DNA from: Aegilops tauschii subsp. strangulata | Lineage: Eukaryota; Streptophyta; Magnoliopsida; Poales; Poaceae | DNA length: 64,000 nt | Reading direction: 5' to 3' | Assembly (NCBI RefSeq): GCF_002575655.3 | Contig: NC_053036.3 | Span: forward strand, 647,178,736-647,242,735 | In this document: positions 38,176 through 48,696 of the stretch, in pieces | How the letters are laid out: every line of letters starts with the position of its first letter | How positions within the stretch are numbered: position 1 is the first letter of the stretch | The notes under the pieces: generated by a model | Seen by the model: the letters and a program-made list of their open reading frames with translations, nothing else | The model's database searches: none | What the model was told of the DNA's origin: nothing | Translations under genes and position numbers: made by a program

Positions 38176-40894
38176 GGCAAGAAGAAGTCTGGATTGTGCG
38201 GCTTGTTACTTTCTTGCTGGGGTATGAAATCAGCACGGCAGGAATTGGTTCATGATTGAGGGGCTAATTCATTTTAGTGTGTCTGTGTGTAGTAGTGATC
38301 TTATATGCAAAAAAGAAGCCAGTTTATGACTTGATGAGTCCTTGATGACTGGACTTCAGTATGCGGTTCAGCTGTAGCAACTTGTGATATTTTTTAATTC
38401 TCTTGCGGTCTTGCCTGTACTTAGCTCATATGACCACTGACATGTTTGTTATACTACTCGTCTATATATAATATGTCTTGCATCAAAAGGATTATAACCT
38501 TAAACTGTATATATAAGAAGTCAACACAGGTGAGTTTCCTGATGTGGTACATACTTGTTTTTTTTTTCCTCAACCAACCAGCAAAGATAGCGACTTCAAA
38601 CTAGAGAGTTCATTCTTGTTCATTGTATCTTTTTCTAATTTTATTAAGATGTCTTCCCATTTGTGAATAATATGTTTCAATACATCTGAGGCTAGCACGA
38701 CGGTAAAAATATGAAAGCTTGTGACCCCGAACGAATTAGTTAGGTTTTTTCTTTCATATTCGTCCCTGGTTTCCTATTGGCTTATCATGGAAAATGAATT
38801 GGAATCAAATCACAAGTAGTAGCCAATCCAAATATTCAAATGTTTACCAGTCAGTTGGTTACAAACCAAACGGGGGCCTGTCTGTTTTGCCAAAATTTGG
38901 CAAGACACAATGGCTGTATAATCCAAACAACAATGTACCAAAATTTACGTTGTATAATCGAAACAACAATTTACAAAAATTTGGCCATGCCTTTCCTTGC
39001 TTTGGGCATGCGGAAATTTTGGTTCAACTGGTTTGGGCTGTTTGCTTTGGTCATGACAAAATGAAGTCTGGCTGCATCGCTAGGACGCTGGCAAATGCAG
39101 TAATGCATGCTGAAATATGAAAGATGTGCTGTTGGTCGAAAACAAGCAGAAGGAAAGAAGGCCCTGAAAGATTACCACCTTCTGTATGTAAAGTCAAACA
39201 CCTCATATGAAGGTAAAATTTCTATTTCAGATGTCATTAATCATTAATGAATGTTCCAGTTTATGTCTCCACTTATTGTTGGCATGCTATCTCAAGTCTG
39301 TAATTCATTTGTGTGTTCCTCTCCATGGTGGAAGTATGATCAGTTTTGCTAATTCGCATGATATTCCGCGATTCAGAACCTTCAGAAAAAAGACGTCGGG
39401 ATCACAGTTGTTCAGAGGCTCGACAGGGTGTACACCATCACAGAGGAGTATGTATGGTTCTCTCTTAGAAAAATAGATTGCATATTTTTGCTTTTGTCGC
39501 GCTGCTGCCTTGGGTGTGTTTCTGAATTACCATGCCAATATTGTACTAGTATATTACTCTGGTGGTCCCATGTGATAGGCCGTTTTCACGGCCTGCTATT
39601 TGCCTTCTCTGCATACCGTAGATAGTTACATATTGGGGATATGGTATTATTTACAAGGAAACGGTGCGAGCATATACCGGCAAACAAAAGCTACGGCCTA
39701 CAACTCAACTGTATGGCTATTGATTGTACAGTATTTGATTACGTAATGTGGCTTGCTCCTGTAGCAGTAATTTGTTCTACTTTGATGGGTTATTATAGCA
39801 TGGGTTTGTCATGTCAGTCATATAAATCACTTCATGGGAGGGTTTTCATGCATGTCTAAGATACGTCGTCTGGGTTTAGGCTTTAGAGATGGGCTGGTGA
39901 ATCACAAACAGGAGCCAGTCGCGTTGATTCGCCATAACCTGCATAAATGGCTCTTCGGTATATCATGTTCTGCTTGAAAGCAAACAATGGCTGCTCGGAG
40001 TCCAGACACCTGATAAATTAACGATGTACTAGATGTTCTCTATGAAAATGCAGATGGTCTGTGTTGTCCATTGACACGAGATTAGCACAAAACTGATGCC
40101 TACCCTGCCATGAATGAATTAAGCTGAAGAACATGGTGTTGTCAGAAACATTGTCACTTGACTGCATGGGAAACAGGCCCTTAATGCCAAGGCACAGTTG
40201 TCCCCCTCTGGTCCTCCAGTTCTATAGTGACCAAGATAAATGGCATCAAACTCTTGATAAATGCCTGTCTTTCTGAAGAGAAATGATACCACTCATTGTT
40301 GTTTATCATGTCAGAAATCTTTGGTAGCTTGTCATGCCTGCAGGGACAGCACAGTTAGGCTCTCAAGTCTGAACTTGAGAAAGGAAGTGAATCTTGAAGC
40401 GGCACACGAGCTACTGTGGCGAGTTCCAGGCTTACAGATCATGTTTTTTCAGAAAGTGATCCGAGAAATTTCATGCTATTCATGAACTGTTGGTCGGCGC
40501 GTCGAAAACGGTTTTCGACCCGGGCAGCGACTTTTGTTGTACATGTATGCTCCAGTTGAACTGGTGATCTTTGGCAAAACTGAAGTCTGTTAATGGGACT
40601 TGGGAGCATCCTGGAATGTCGGCAAATGATGGGAGTAATTCATGCTCAAGTACCATCTGATCAATCGATCACTGGCACTGATCATACAAAGATGAATAGG
40701 CACTAGTGCAGCTGATCATACAAACTAATTAGAGAAGATTCTATGTTACATCATCGATCGCCGCTAACTGAAACAGTAAAAACTAATTCAGTTGACATGA
40801 AAGGAATTGATTAGTGAATTCCCTGAGCCCAGGAAGCTATCTAGCTAGGAATTAATCAACGTGAAGAAGGATCGCCGAGGTGATGAGTCATTAG
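38176..40894. other. Intergenic region with a possible exon remnant and MITE-like patch
   Basis: There is no convincing gene. At about 38,860-39,000 the sequence 'ttacaaaccaaacggg' and 'ttgccaaaatttggcaag' recalls Tourist-like MITEs, but I could not find both ends. At 39,377-39,451, after a usable acceptor (ccgcgattcag), one frame reads NLQKKDVGITVVQRLDRVYT followed by ITEE. This looks coding, but I cannot assign it. A perfect 9-bp inverted repeat with a 1-bp centre lies at 40,501-40,519. Confidence 0.35.
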
Positions 40895-43193
40895 TCAAGC
40901 CTTGTAGACGACGACGAAGCATGGGAGAATGGCGGTTGGGTTGAACACCTCCAGCTCGTCCAGGCTCGAGTACACCCCCGCCGTCCCCGCCACCGAGTCG
41001 TACTCCTCCTCTGCTTCTGCATCCTCCTCCGGCGACGCTTCCGCCTCCTCCTTGCTCGCCGTCTCTGCCGTGGCCTCGCAGCGGCGCTTCACCCGCCCGG
41101 CGATGACCCGGCACACGAGCATGGCCCTGCGCCGCTCTCCTCCGCCGCCCTCCCCCTCCTCCCCACCCACGGCCACGGCATCGTCGTGCGCGCGGCCGCT
41201 GGTGGCCATGGTCCGGACCCCGGGCGCCCTGAACTTGAACCCGTCCCGAACAATCCCACACGCCGCGCAGGACGAGCCGGCCGCGTCGCAGAGGTGGGTG
41301 GCGCCGCCGGCGCCGAGGGAGCAAGCGAGCGCGGCGCAGTGGAAGCGGAGCAGCTCGTTGCCGTCGGCGGTGCACCGCCCCGCGCCAGGTCGCCCCCCGC
41401 GCGCCCTGGCCTTGACGGCGTCGCGGTATGCCTCGAAGCGGGCGAGGGTGGCCGGCGCGTTGTGCACCTTGAGGATGCGGTCCACGGCGCACACCGGGGT
41501 CTGCTTCTTGAGCCAGCTCGACTGGAAGATGATCTCGATGATGTTCCGGCTCGTGTCCTCCGGCCCCAGCTCCGACACTGAAAAAACAAGAAAAAAAATT
41601 CACTCATCACCTCCAGTAAACCCATCATCTAATTAAAACATAATTGCTGCATATAATATGTTCAAATTGTACTTGCAAGATAAATTAAACTGTTGAGCAG
41701 TGGTCATGTCATTCATGTGATGTGATGATGGCAGGAACAATCTTATATGTGTGTCTACAGTGGATTAATGCATAAGATAGGCCTAACAATCTTCTAACTG
41801 ATCTGGTCATGTGGCTGGTCAAATTGTACTTGGAAGAAGAAAAAAAAATGTTGTGCACTGGTCATGTTATGGTGACAGGAACAATCAATCTTCTCAGGCA
41901 ATGCAAGAGTGTCTAACACTCTACAGTGGGTTAATGCATAGGATAATCCTAGCTAGATGACTGTTGCAGGGACACTTTGCACAGTGATTAGAGACCAGAC
42001 CACCATCATGAAAAGCAGCAGGAATAATTAAAGCGCACATCATGCATCATGCATCATGCATGCCAGAGCCAGGCTCACTTTCACCAGTCTCATCACTCCT
42101 AAAGTTTCACCTAAGCACATCTAGAAAAATAAAGTTTCAGCCAAACAGGGGATGTAAATGTAACTAATCTTTGTGCCATTTAGAAATGCACTAAAAATAA
42201 AATCTAAGACAACACTTTAACAGGAGACGCTGTGTTCTGTTCTACTAACAGAGTAACAGTAGCTAGGTAGGTAGGATAGGATAGCAGAAGAATCGGGGGC
42301 AGGGAGGAGAAGCAAGAAGCAAGAGTGGTCACTGTAATTGCGGGAGCAACAGTGCTGTGCTCAAGTGTACCTGCGTGGCGGGTGGCCTGGTGGAGGTGGA
42401 GGCTCTCGGCCCGCACGAAGACGTCGCCGCAGTCGGGGCAGGGGAAGATGGCGGCGCGCATGGACGAGCCGCCGCCGGCGGGGTCCACCACCATGTGGCA
42501 CTCGTAGCACCCGGACAGCCTGCGCAGCCGGAACGACGACCCGCCGCCCCCCGCCGTCGACGAGGACGAGGACGCCGTGGACGAACCCCAGTGCCTCGAC
42601 GACGAGCCCACCACCACGGCGCCTGCCGCCTCGTTCCCCTGCCCCTGCTGCGGCTGCTGCTGTTGCAGGGGCTTCTTCACCCGCCGCTCGCCGCCCCCGC
42701 TCACCGACGCCCGGCGCTTGCACGGGTCGCCAGCCCCTGCTGCGGCGCCGGAGGGCGGCTCCTCCTCGGCGGGCGGGCGGTGCAGCGTGACCCTGCGGGG
42801 GCTGGCGTCCCGGAGCTTGCAGATGGAGGCGGAGCAGCCGAGCTGGGTCTGCTTCTTGGACTTCTTCTTGCACCTCCTGCTAGAGGCGTCATCTGCCGGC
42901 GCCGGCGCCGGCTGCGGTGGAGCGGCGCGCTGGCTGTGCTGGTGCTGCGCCGCGTGGCTGTTCCGGCAGGAGAAGAGGCTCCTGAGAGCCAGTCTGTAGG
43001 ACGGGCTATCCGCAGCAGCGGCAGCGCCAGCGCCTGGGCCGCCATGGCTGCTCTGCTGCTTCTTGCCGACATCTGGAAGCTTCTCCTTGTCCGGCTTGGG
43101 GGCGGCCGGTGATGTTGCCGTCAGCTTCTTCTTCCTCACGGTAGTGGTGGTGGTGGAGCTCTTGGCACCGGCTGATCTGCTCGGTTCCACCAT
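40895..43193 (-). CDS. C2H2 zinc-finger protein with PARP-like domain, two exons
   Basis: Exon 1 runs 43,193-42,371, the intron 42,370-41,578 (GT...AG) and exon 2 41,577-40,895. They join in frame to a 501-residue protein. The start ATG (43,193) opens MVEPSRSAGAKSS. Residues 1-250 are basic and low-complexity (Ser, Ala, Pro, Gln). One C2H2 finger (CPDCGDVFVRAESL, then HLHQATRH; spacing C-X2-C-X12-H-X4-H) ends exon 1 at residue ~273. Exon 2 begins SELGPEDTSRNIIEIIFQSS and holds a PARP-catalytic-domain-like fold known from this plant family: VDRILKVHN, RCTADGNELLRFHC, then MATSGRAHDD. Family members are plant-specific and likely nuclear, with no established biochemical activity. I see no catalytic H-Y-E triad to claim ADP-ribosylation. 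The acidic tail (EEDAEAEEEYDS) and FNPTAILPCFVVVYKA end also fit the family. GC-rich codon use is typical of grass genes. It is apparently intact. Confidence 0.9.
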
Positions 43194-43560
43194 TGCTGCC
43201 CGGCCTCAGGTGAGCTCTTGGCTTGTTTCCTTGAGACAGAGGCTGCTAAACTTGTTCCCTAGCTTGGATTTGTTGCGTAGGCAGACGAGATTGAGGTGTG
43301 AGTGAGCAGAGTGATATGATGGTGCTGGAATGAAATGCACTGGGATGGGATGGATGATGGCTGCTAGTGCTAGCTAGCTCAGTGGTAGCTCTGATGGCTG
43401 GCCAAAGTGGCCGGCTGCTTTATGCTTTGTGGGGGAGGGAGGGAGGAGGAAGAAAGGAGCCGGCCAGCTAGGGACCCGACGGTGAGCAAATTAACCTAAC
43501 TTAATCGACTTATTAATTACTCTATCTTACATGCGTGTACATGGCACTGTGTCATGTGCA
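43194..43560 (-). promoter_or_regulatory. 5' flank of the C2H2/PARP-like gene
   Basis: This ~370 bp precedes the start codon on the minus strand. It contains 'ctagctagca'-type simple sequence and, on the minus strand, purine-poor CT-rich stretches near 43,430-43,460 that may be 5' untranslated sequence. A TATA-like 'gcataaag' lies near 43,418-43,425. No specific operator can be named. Confidence 0.35.
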
Positions 43561-44640
43561 TAATCATGTTTAATCCTAATAAGAAGGCTGATCTGGTCTG
43601 TAGCAACTAGCATGGCATTGCGTCATAATCATGTTTAGGAATCGAATTAAAGCGGGCTTGGGGCTTGGGAATTTGTTTACTGAATCCGTACGTTTGGGAC
43701 CTGGAATTCATCTCCTTCCTCGAGCCTTGCAGTTAAAGAATGGAACAGCCCACGAGCGTGCTCCTGCCTGGTGTTTCTGGTTTAGATTACTGACCATGGC
43801 TCTGAACCGGATGCACATGTGCCAATCTGCACAAGATACTACGTATCATCCAGTCCAAGACAACATATCCCTCATGATTATGTACGTGGTGCTAAGTGCT
43901 AAAACTCCTCCATGGGTGGTGAAGACCTCAGATTCCAGCTTACCCTTGGCTACTACTCTCTCCGTCCGAAAATACTTGTCATTGAAATGGATGTATTTTA
44001 GTTTTAAGATACATCCATTTTGATGACAGGTATTTTCGGACGGAGGGAGTAGCAGTCTTGCGTAGCAGCAGTTAGCAGGACGAAGAGGAGGATATGTTTT
44101 CACCGGTCCAAATTCATCTGTTTTAAGTTTTGGTATACTACCGTCCGTGTGTATTTTGTTGTCAGGGGAGGACAGCACCACACGTAGGTCGACAAACTGG
44201 CATACATGCTACGTACTGTGTACTCTCTGAACGTACTAGCAAATTGGCTGACTGGTTGATAGATTGTGCATCTAGTGGCAGTGCTGCTGGTGCCTGGTGG
44301 TGGTGCACTAGCGAGGAGCAGGGCAGGACGAGAGGAGAGGGTAGTGGCCATGGCAGTTTGTTGCACAGCTAGCCGGCCTGCATCATGCGTGCATGTCCAT
44401 CAATCTGCAAAGGATAAATGGATAACAGAGAGCGTTTCTATGGCTGTGTGTGACTGTGGCCTGCGGGTTATGGGCTTGCATGTACGGTACGAGGTGGGTC
44501 AGTGTGTGTGTGGTGTGGGCGCCATTGCATTGTGTTGGCCTTGTGAGTCTTGCTTGATGGAGTGCAGGTGGGGTTTTCAGACAATAAGAGGACAGCGAGA
44601 GAATGGGGGCTGCTTCTCCTTGGAATGGAATTAGGAAATC
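43560..44640 (+). repeat. Segmental duplication, copy 1 (partner 60,330-61,275)
   Basis: Collinear blocks are shared with 60,330-61,275: 'cgtcataatcatgttt', 'actgaatccgtacgtttggg', 'ctggaattcatctcctt', 'cctcgagccttgcagttaaa', 'aatggaacagcccacga', 'ctcatgattatgtacgtggt', 'ctaccgtccgtgt', 'gccatggcagtttgttgca', 'atctgcaaaggataaa' and 'gtacggtacgagg'. Spacing differs by small indels, and this copy has an extra Stowaway. No coding frame is conserved between the two copies, so the duplicated material is probably the non-coding upstream flank of the neighbouring gene. Confidence 0.85.
43956..44049. mobile_element. Stowaway MITE (Thalos-like), 94 bp
   Basis: It begins ctctctccgtccgaaaatac and ends gtattttcggacggagggag, with TA on both sides (43,954-43,955 and 44,050-44,051). 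The internal sequence, with 'atggatgtattttag' and 'gatacatccattttgatgac', matches the Thalos type of Triticeae Stowaways as I remember it. It lies in duplication copy 1 and is absent from copy 2. Confidence 0.92.
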
Positions 44641-46133
44641 TTCGAGGCGGACCCGCAAACCACCCACACCCGGACCGCTGAAGCCGTCTAATGCGGGCCT
44701 GTATCGATCAGCGACGCGGTTCGTACATGTTTTCTTTCATAAAACCGGAGACAAAAGTGGGGAGCTTTGCGGAAGTCTGGACCGATTCCAGGCTCGCTTT
44801 CTGACCGTCCTGACCCACCAAAAACCCCTTTCCCCTCCCACGCGCGCTTCCTGCCCGGCGCCAGCTGCCCACATTCATGTTGTTGTAGAGCGCGCCGCTC
44901 AACATGAAAGGCAGCTCAAGGCGGACGCGACCTCTCACTGCCCCAGCTATTGAAGTTGCGCGCCGGCCGAGGGTGCCTCCGGCTGCACGCTCGGCTGAAC
45001 ACGCCTCCTCGCCGCATTTATATGCTTTCCTTAAACCCACGTGAAAGCCAAGAAACCTACTATGGCCACACGTCCGCTCATGAGCGGGCCGACATTAAAC
45101 GCAACGCCAGTCGAGCTCCTCTCGTCCATCCACTAATTAAACGAGACCACACGCCGGGCAAGAATCGCACCCCTCCACCGCCCCCCAACTCCTCCTTCAC
45201 CATTTTCTCCACTCTTTCGATGGCTTCCGAAGAGTAGTTCTTCGGCATACAAGCCGCCTGGGTGGCCCGTTGAGCCTGCCGGATACGAGCGAGCCAGCTC
45301 GCTGCTCCACCTCCCGCGCCTGACCCGACGGAGCAAGTTGCCGCTCCAAGCTGTCGTGTGGTTCAGCAACTCGCCGCTCCAGGCCAACTTGATGAGGAGT
45401 GGCGAGTTGCTCCACACCGGCACGACGGCACGAGCATCACCGCATCTAGTGCGTGCGGCCACGCCATCCGTTGTCGATGCGTGCGTAGCCGCGCCATGCA
45501 CGCGGAGAAAGAATTCGGTTGCACGGATGTGGACGAGGTGGCGGCCCGCACATCTGCGCCCGCCGCCATCATTGAGCAAAAGTAGAACACGGGAGGCCGC
45601 CGCCACTTGGGTCCCAGGAAGGCCACCGCCGGTTACCTGGCAGGCTCTCCTTTATCTCAGACCATGTTGGGCACCCGCCTGAGCTCCATGGAAGTACCCT
45701 TCTCCTCCGACTGAAGCACCCTCTTTGCCGCTTCAATGAGCGGCGCAACTGGGCATAGGGAAGATACAGGGGAAGAAGATGCCTCCGAGGCTCCCGGCAG
45801 TTCGGTTATTCCGGTTAGCGGGCTGTCGGACATGGGGCAGACATGGCGCGGCCAGCCATAGACTAGTGTAGTGTATCTGTGTCGCAGCAAACCGGACAAA
45901 AATGGCTTGTGCTATCTATTTAGGAAAAGAAATAGAACTTCCTCCCCCAAACTCTAGGCGACTAGGGCAAGCTCTTCCCCCTAGGCTTCACCGACGAGCC
46001 TGTGAATTCGTCTCACCTCTGCTTGCCGCTCCGGCGCTCGATGGTGGGGAGGGGAATCCCGGTGCCTCCGCTCGGTTAGTAGTTTAGGTTAGGGATTATT
46101 AGTCCTCGCAGATGTGACGCTCGGGCGGAGGAC
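44641..46133. other. Repeat-like unassigned region
   Basis: The composition is mixed and moderately GC-rich, with short open frames on both strands (for example 44,950-45,237 plus, 45,133-45,606 minus, 45,902-46,087 plus). None is long, conserved-looking or assignable. The stretch around 45,940-46,080 ('ctaggcgactagggcaagctc', 'ggtgcctccgctcggttag') looks like dispersed-repeat sequence seen in cereal genomes. I cannot name the element. Confidence 0.3.
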
Positions 46134-46324
46134 CAGTGGCGGAGCCAGGAATTATGTATGAGGAGGGCCAAGTGTTGCTAAAACAGGCCGGGGAGGGCCA
46201 AGCTGTTGAAAATGGATTTTAGTAGCAAGTAGTGATTAATTATGTCATTGTTCATATCAAATTAGCAGCAAATGGCCGATGTTAGGGGGTCAGGTCCCTG
46301 TTGGTCCCCCTGTAGCCGCCACTA
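46134..46324. mobile_element. hAT-type MITE, 191 bp, with 8-bp target duplication
   Basis: The 5' end reads cagtggcggagccagg and the 3' end cctgtagccgccacta, giving an imperfect inverted repeat. The element is flanked on both sides by CGGAGGAC (46,126-46,133 and 46,325-46,332), the 8-bp target duplication of hAT elements. There is no open frame inside. Confidence 0.85.
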
Positions 46325-46332
46325 CGGAGGAC

Positions 46333-46888
46333 GACACTTTTTCGTGTTTGTCTTCCGGGCTCCGATCCTCCTTGAGTTCGTCAGTCTGGACGTAGCCGAT
46401 GGAGCTCTGACATGGATTCCTGCCATCTCCTTGGGGTGTTGAGGTTAAGGTTTCTCGTCATGTGGTGAGCTTTGGTGTCAGGTGCTTCAGATCTATGCAA
46501 GGCTTCAATTGCAACGACTGCAGCACCGCGGCGTTGGTCCTTAGGGCACGTGCACAAAGACTTCCCAACGGTTAGCGGTGGCTCGACTCGTGGAAGAAGT
46601 GGTCTGGTCTTGGAATCTCGATGTGGTTTTATTATGTTTGAGATGCTTTGTATTTCCAGTGAATTTTCATAATAGATATCGCAAAAATACCCGGTGCTAG
46701 GTGCCAGCTTCGGATATGCGGCCTCCCGCACCGTCAGATTGAGTCAGCCTAAAACATTTGATCAAAATTTTCAACAATTCAGTTCTTCCCCAAATCAATT
46801 CGCACGCGCATGAGTCCATCGCCCTCGTGCGCCGTGCCCCATTCATGTAGTCTCGATCGTCCTCCGCTCTTACCACCCTCGCCTACTG
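46333..46888. other. Unassigned flank of the hAT MITE
   Basis: This is the continuation of the sequence into which the MITE inserted, up to the minisatellite-like block. Only short open frames occur and no domain is visible. Confidence 0.4.
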
Positions 46889-47395
46889 TTGCAGATCGCC
46901 GCCCTTGCTGCAGCTCGCCCACACTGGCGTTGCATCTCGCTGAAGGTAAAGTCATTGCCGCTCCCACCGTGCTGGTCAGATAGTCAGTTGGAACAAAAAC
47001 AACCACCTGTTATAGCTATTTGCGCGGCCGGTTGCAGCTCACATGTGCCATCCCAGCTCACCGCAATCCCAACACCCACCACTGCCGATTGCAGCTCTCC
47101 TCATGCTGGTTGCAGCTCGTCGTCGGCCCATCATAGCAACCCCGTTGCCGTTTGCTGCTCACCGCGGTGCTGGTTACGACTCGCTAGCGTGCCCATCCCA
47201 GCATGTGCAAAGTGCCAGCTGCAGCTAGCCTTGATGCCAGGTGCAGCTTTCCCATCACGCTCGTTGCATCTCGCCATTGAGCCATCATAGATCGTTGCGC
47301 TGCTGGTTATAGCTTTCCCACGATTCCAGTTTGCATCTTGTCGTTGAGTCATCGCAGCTCACCGCGTTGTCGGTTGCAGCTTTCTCATCATGTCA
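46889..47395 (+). repeat. Degenerate 'ggttgcagct' tandem repeat, left half
   Basis: A loosely repeated unit of roughly 60-70 bp contains 'ggttgcagct(tt/c)', 'gttgcatctcgcc' and 'gagccatc'. Examples are at 47,020-47,040, 47,115-47,125, 47,215-47,280 and 47,335-47,395. The CACTA element at 47,396 interrupts it and it continues at 58,683. Confidence 0.75.
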
Positions 47396-47429
47396 CACTA
47401 GTAGAAAAAGGGTCAAATGTCAAGCACAT

Positions 47430-47645
47430 TAGTGCCGGTTTGCTTTTGAGCCGGCACTAATGTGTGCATTAGTGCTGGTTTCAATGGCTAGCCAGCCGCT
47501 TTCATTAGTACCGGTTCGTGGCCGACCTTTAGCACCGGTTCGTGCCACGGACCGGTACTAAAGTGAGTGGTGGCAGGATGTTCTCAGTCCGGGGCCCCTC
47601 CAGCACCTTTAGTACCGGTTCGTGGCACGAACCGGTGCTAAAGGT
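47430..47645 (+). repeat. Left subterminal repeats of the CACTA element
   Basis: Several direct and inverted copies of 'tagtgccggttt' and 'tttagtaccggttcgtgg' with partners 'cacgaaccggtgctaaagg' lie here. Such repeats are the usual transposase-binding sites of CACTA elements. Confidence 0.85.
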
Positions 47646-48300
47646 CGTCGTACATAAGCCCTTCGTCCACCCGAGCTCGCTCTGTTCTTCCCCTTTCCCC
47701 TCTCCTCTCTGTTCTTCCCCTCTTCCTCTCGAGCTCATCACACATTTTGCCCAAAATTTGTCAAGATTTGAAGGCCCCCATCCATTCAAATGATCACAAA
47801 GGTTAGCAACTTTGTCCTTTCATCTCTCATTGCTAGATTAGCTCTTGCAATGCTTTGTATAGTGATTAATTTATGAGTTTAGTAATTTGGTAGAAAATAT
47901 ATGTGCTAATATTTGATTTATATGCAATTTGTGGTCAAAACTAACACTTAGTTTGCATATGTAGGTGTGGTTTACTTAGTGCCTTCTAAATCTCCGTTGT
48001 AACCACTGTCGATCGCCCGCACCGTTCCGTCGCCGGCACCACCTTGTGGTGAGACTCTTGTTCATGAATGTTTTACATTACCAAATTGATGTTTGTGTGA
48101 TTTGGATATATAGTTACTCGTATAATTATCTTACCCGTACGTTGTTTGTTATACATAGTGCCATGGTTTTGATATCCGTCCCCGTCGGCCCTCGTCCTTG
48201 TTATGATTTGGATGTGGTATATTCTCTTTTAAAACTAGTTGTTGCATTTCGTGTTTATGACAAATTATGCCCATCAAGTTGACATAGATATTTTTGTCTA

Positions 48301-48607
48301 GGAGGTTTGTGAACCGGAAATTCCAACCGACCCTATTGTCGAGAGGTTAAATTTAGTTGAAAGAGAAAACAAGTATTTGAAAGAAAAATTGAAAAGAATT
48401 GAGGGGGAGAAGATGGAATTGGAGTTGCATGTTGCCGATGTCGTCGATGACCACAAGATCAAGATGGAGAAAATGCGCTTGAAGATTAGAAAGATTAGAA
48501 AATATGCCATTGATAGTGAGGCTTGGTATCATTATGCTGTTGGATCAATTGTTACCTTAGTTGCGATCTTGATCGCATTTGTTGTTGCATTTAAATTCTT
48601 TAGTTAG
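48301..48607 (+). CDS. Small coiled-coil / membrane protein of CACTA (3' exon)
   Basis: After an acceptor ('tttttgtctag' at 48,300) the frame reads EVCEPEIPTD, then ERENKYLKEKLKRIEGEKME, a heptad-type coiled coil. It continues with KMRLKIRKIRKYAIDSEAWY and a C-terminal hydrophobic segment AVGSIVTLVAILIAFVVAF before the stop at 48,607. An ATG inside the exon (48,377) gives 76 residues. Upstream coding exons probably exist between 47,800 and 48,300 (a GT-AG-bounded patch near 47,965), but I could not define them. Similar short proteins lie just before tnp2 in cereal CACTA elements. Function is unknown. It is the only gene of this element without a visible break. Confidence 0.55.
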
Positions 48608-48696
48608 AGAGTTATTTGTTTGTTGCATTTAAGTCTTGTATGAACTTTATGTATGAACTTGTATTAATTTGGTCTATTCGGTGTTGTGTAATGAAG

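Noticed and set aside
38794..39120. 108-residue open frame
   Set aside because: Asn/Lys-rich translation over MITE-like sequence, with no family resemblance.
40929..43112. Plus-strand open frames opposite the C2H2/PARP-like gene (131-251 residues)
   Set aside because: Shadows of a GC-rich coding region. The minus-strand frame has a clear family match and exact splice phase.
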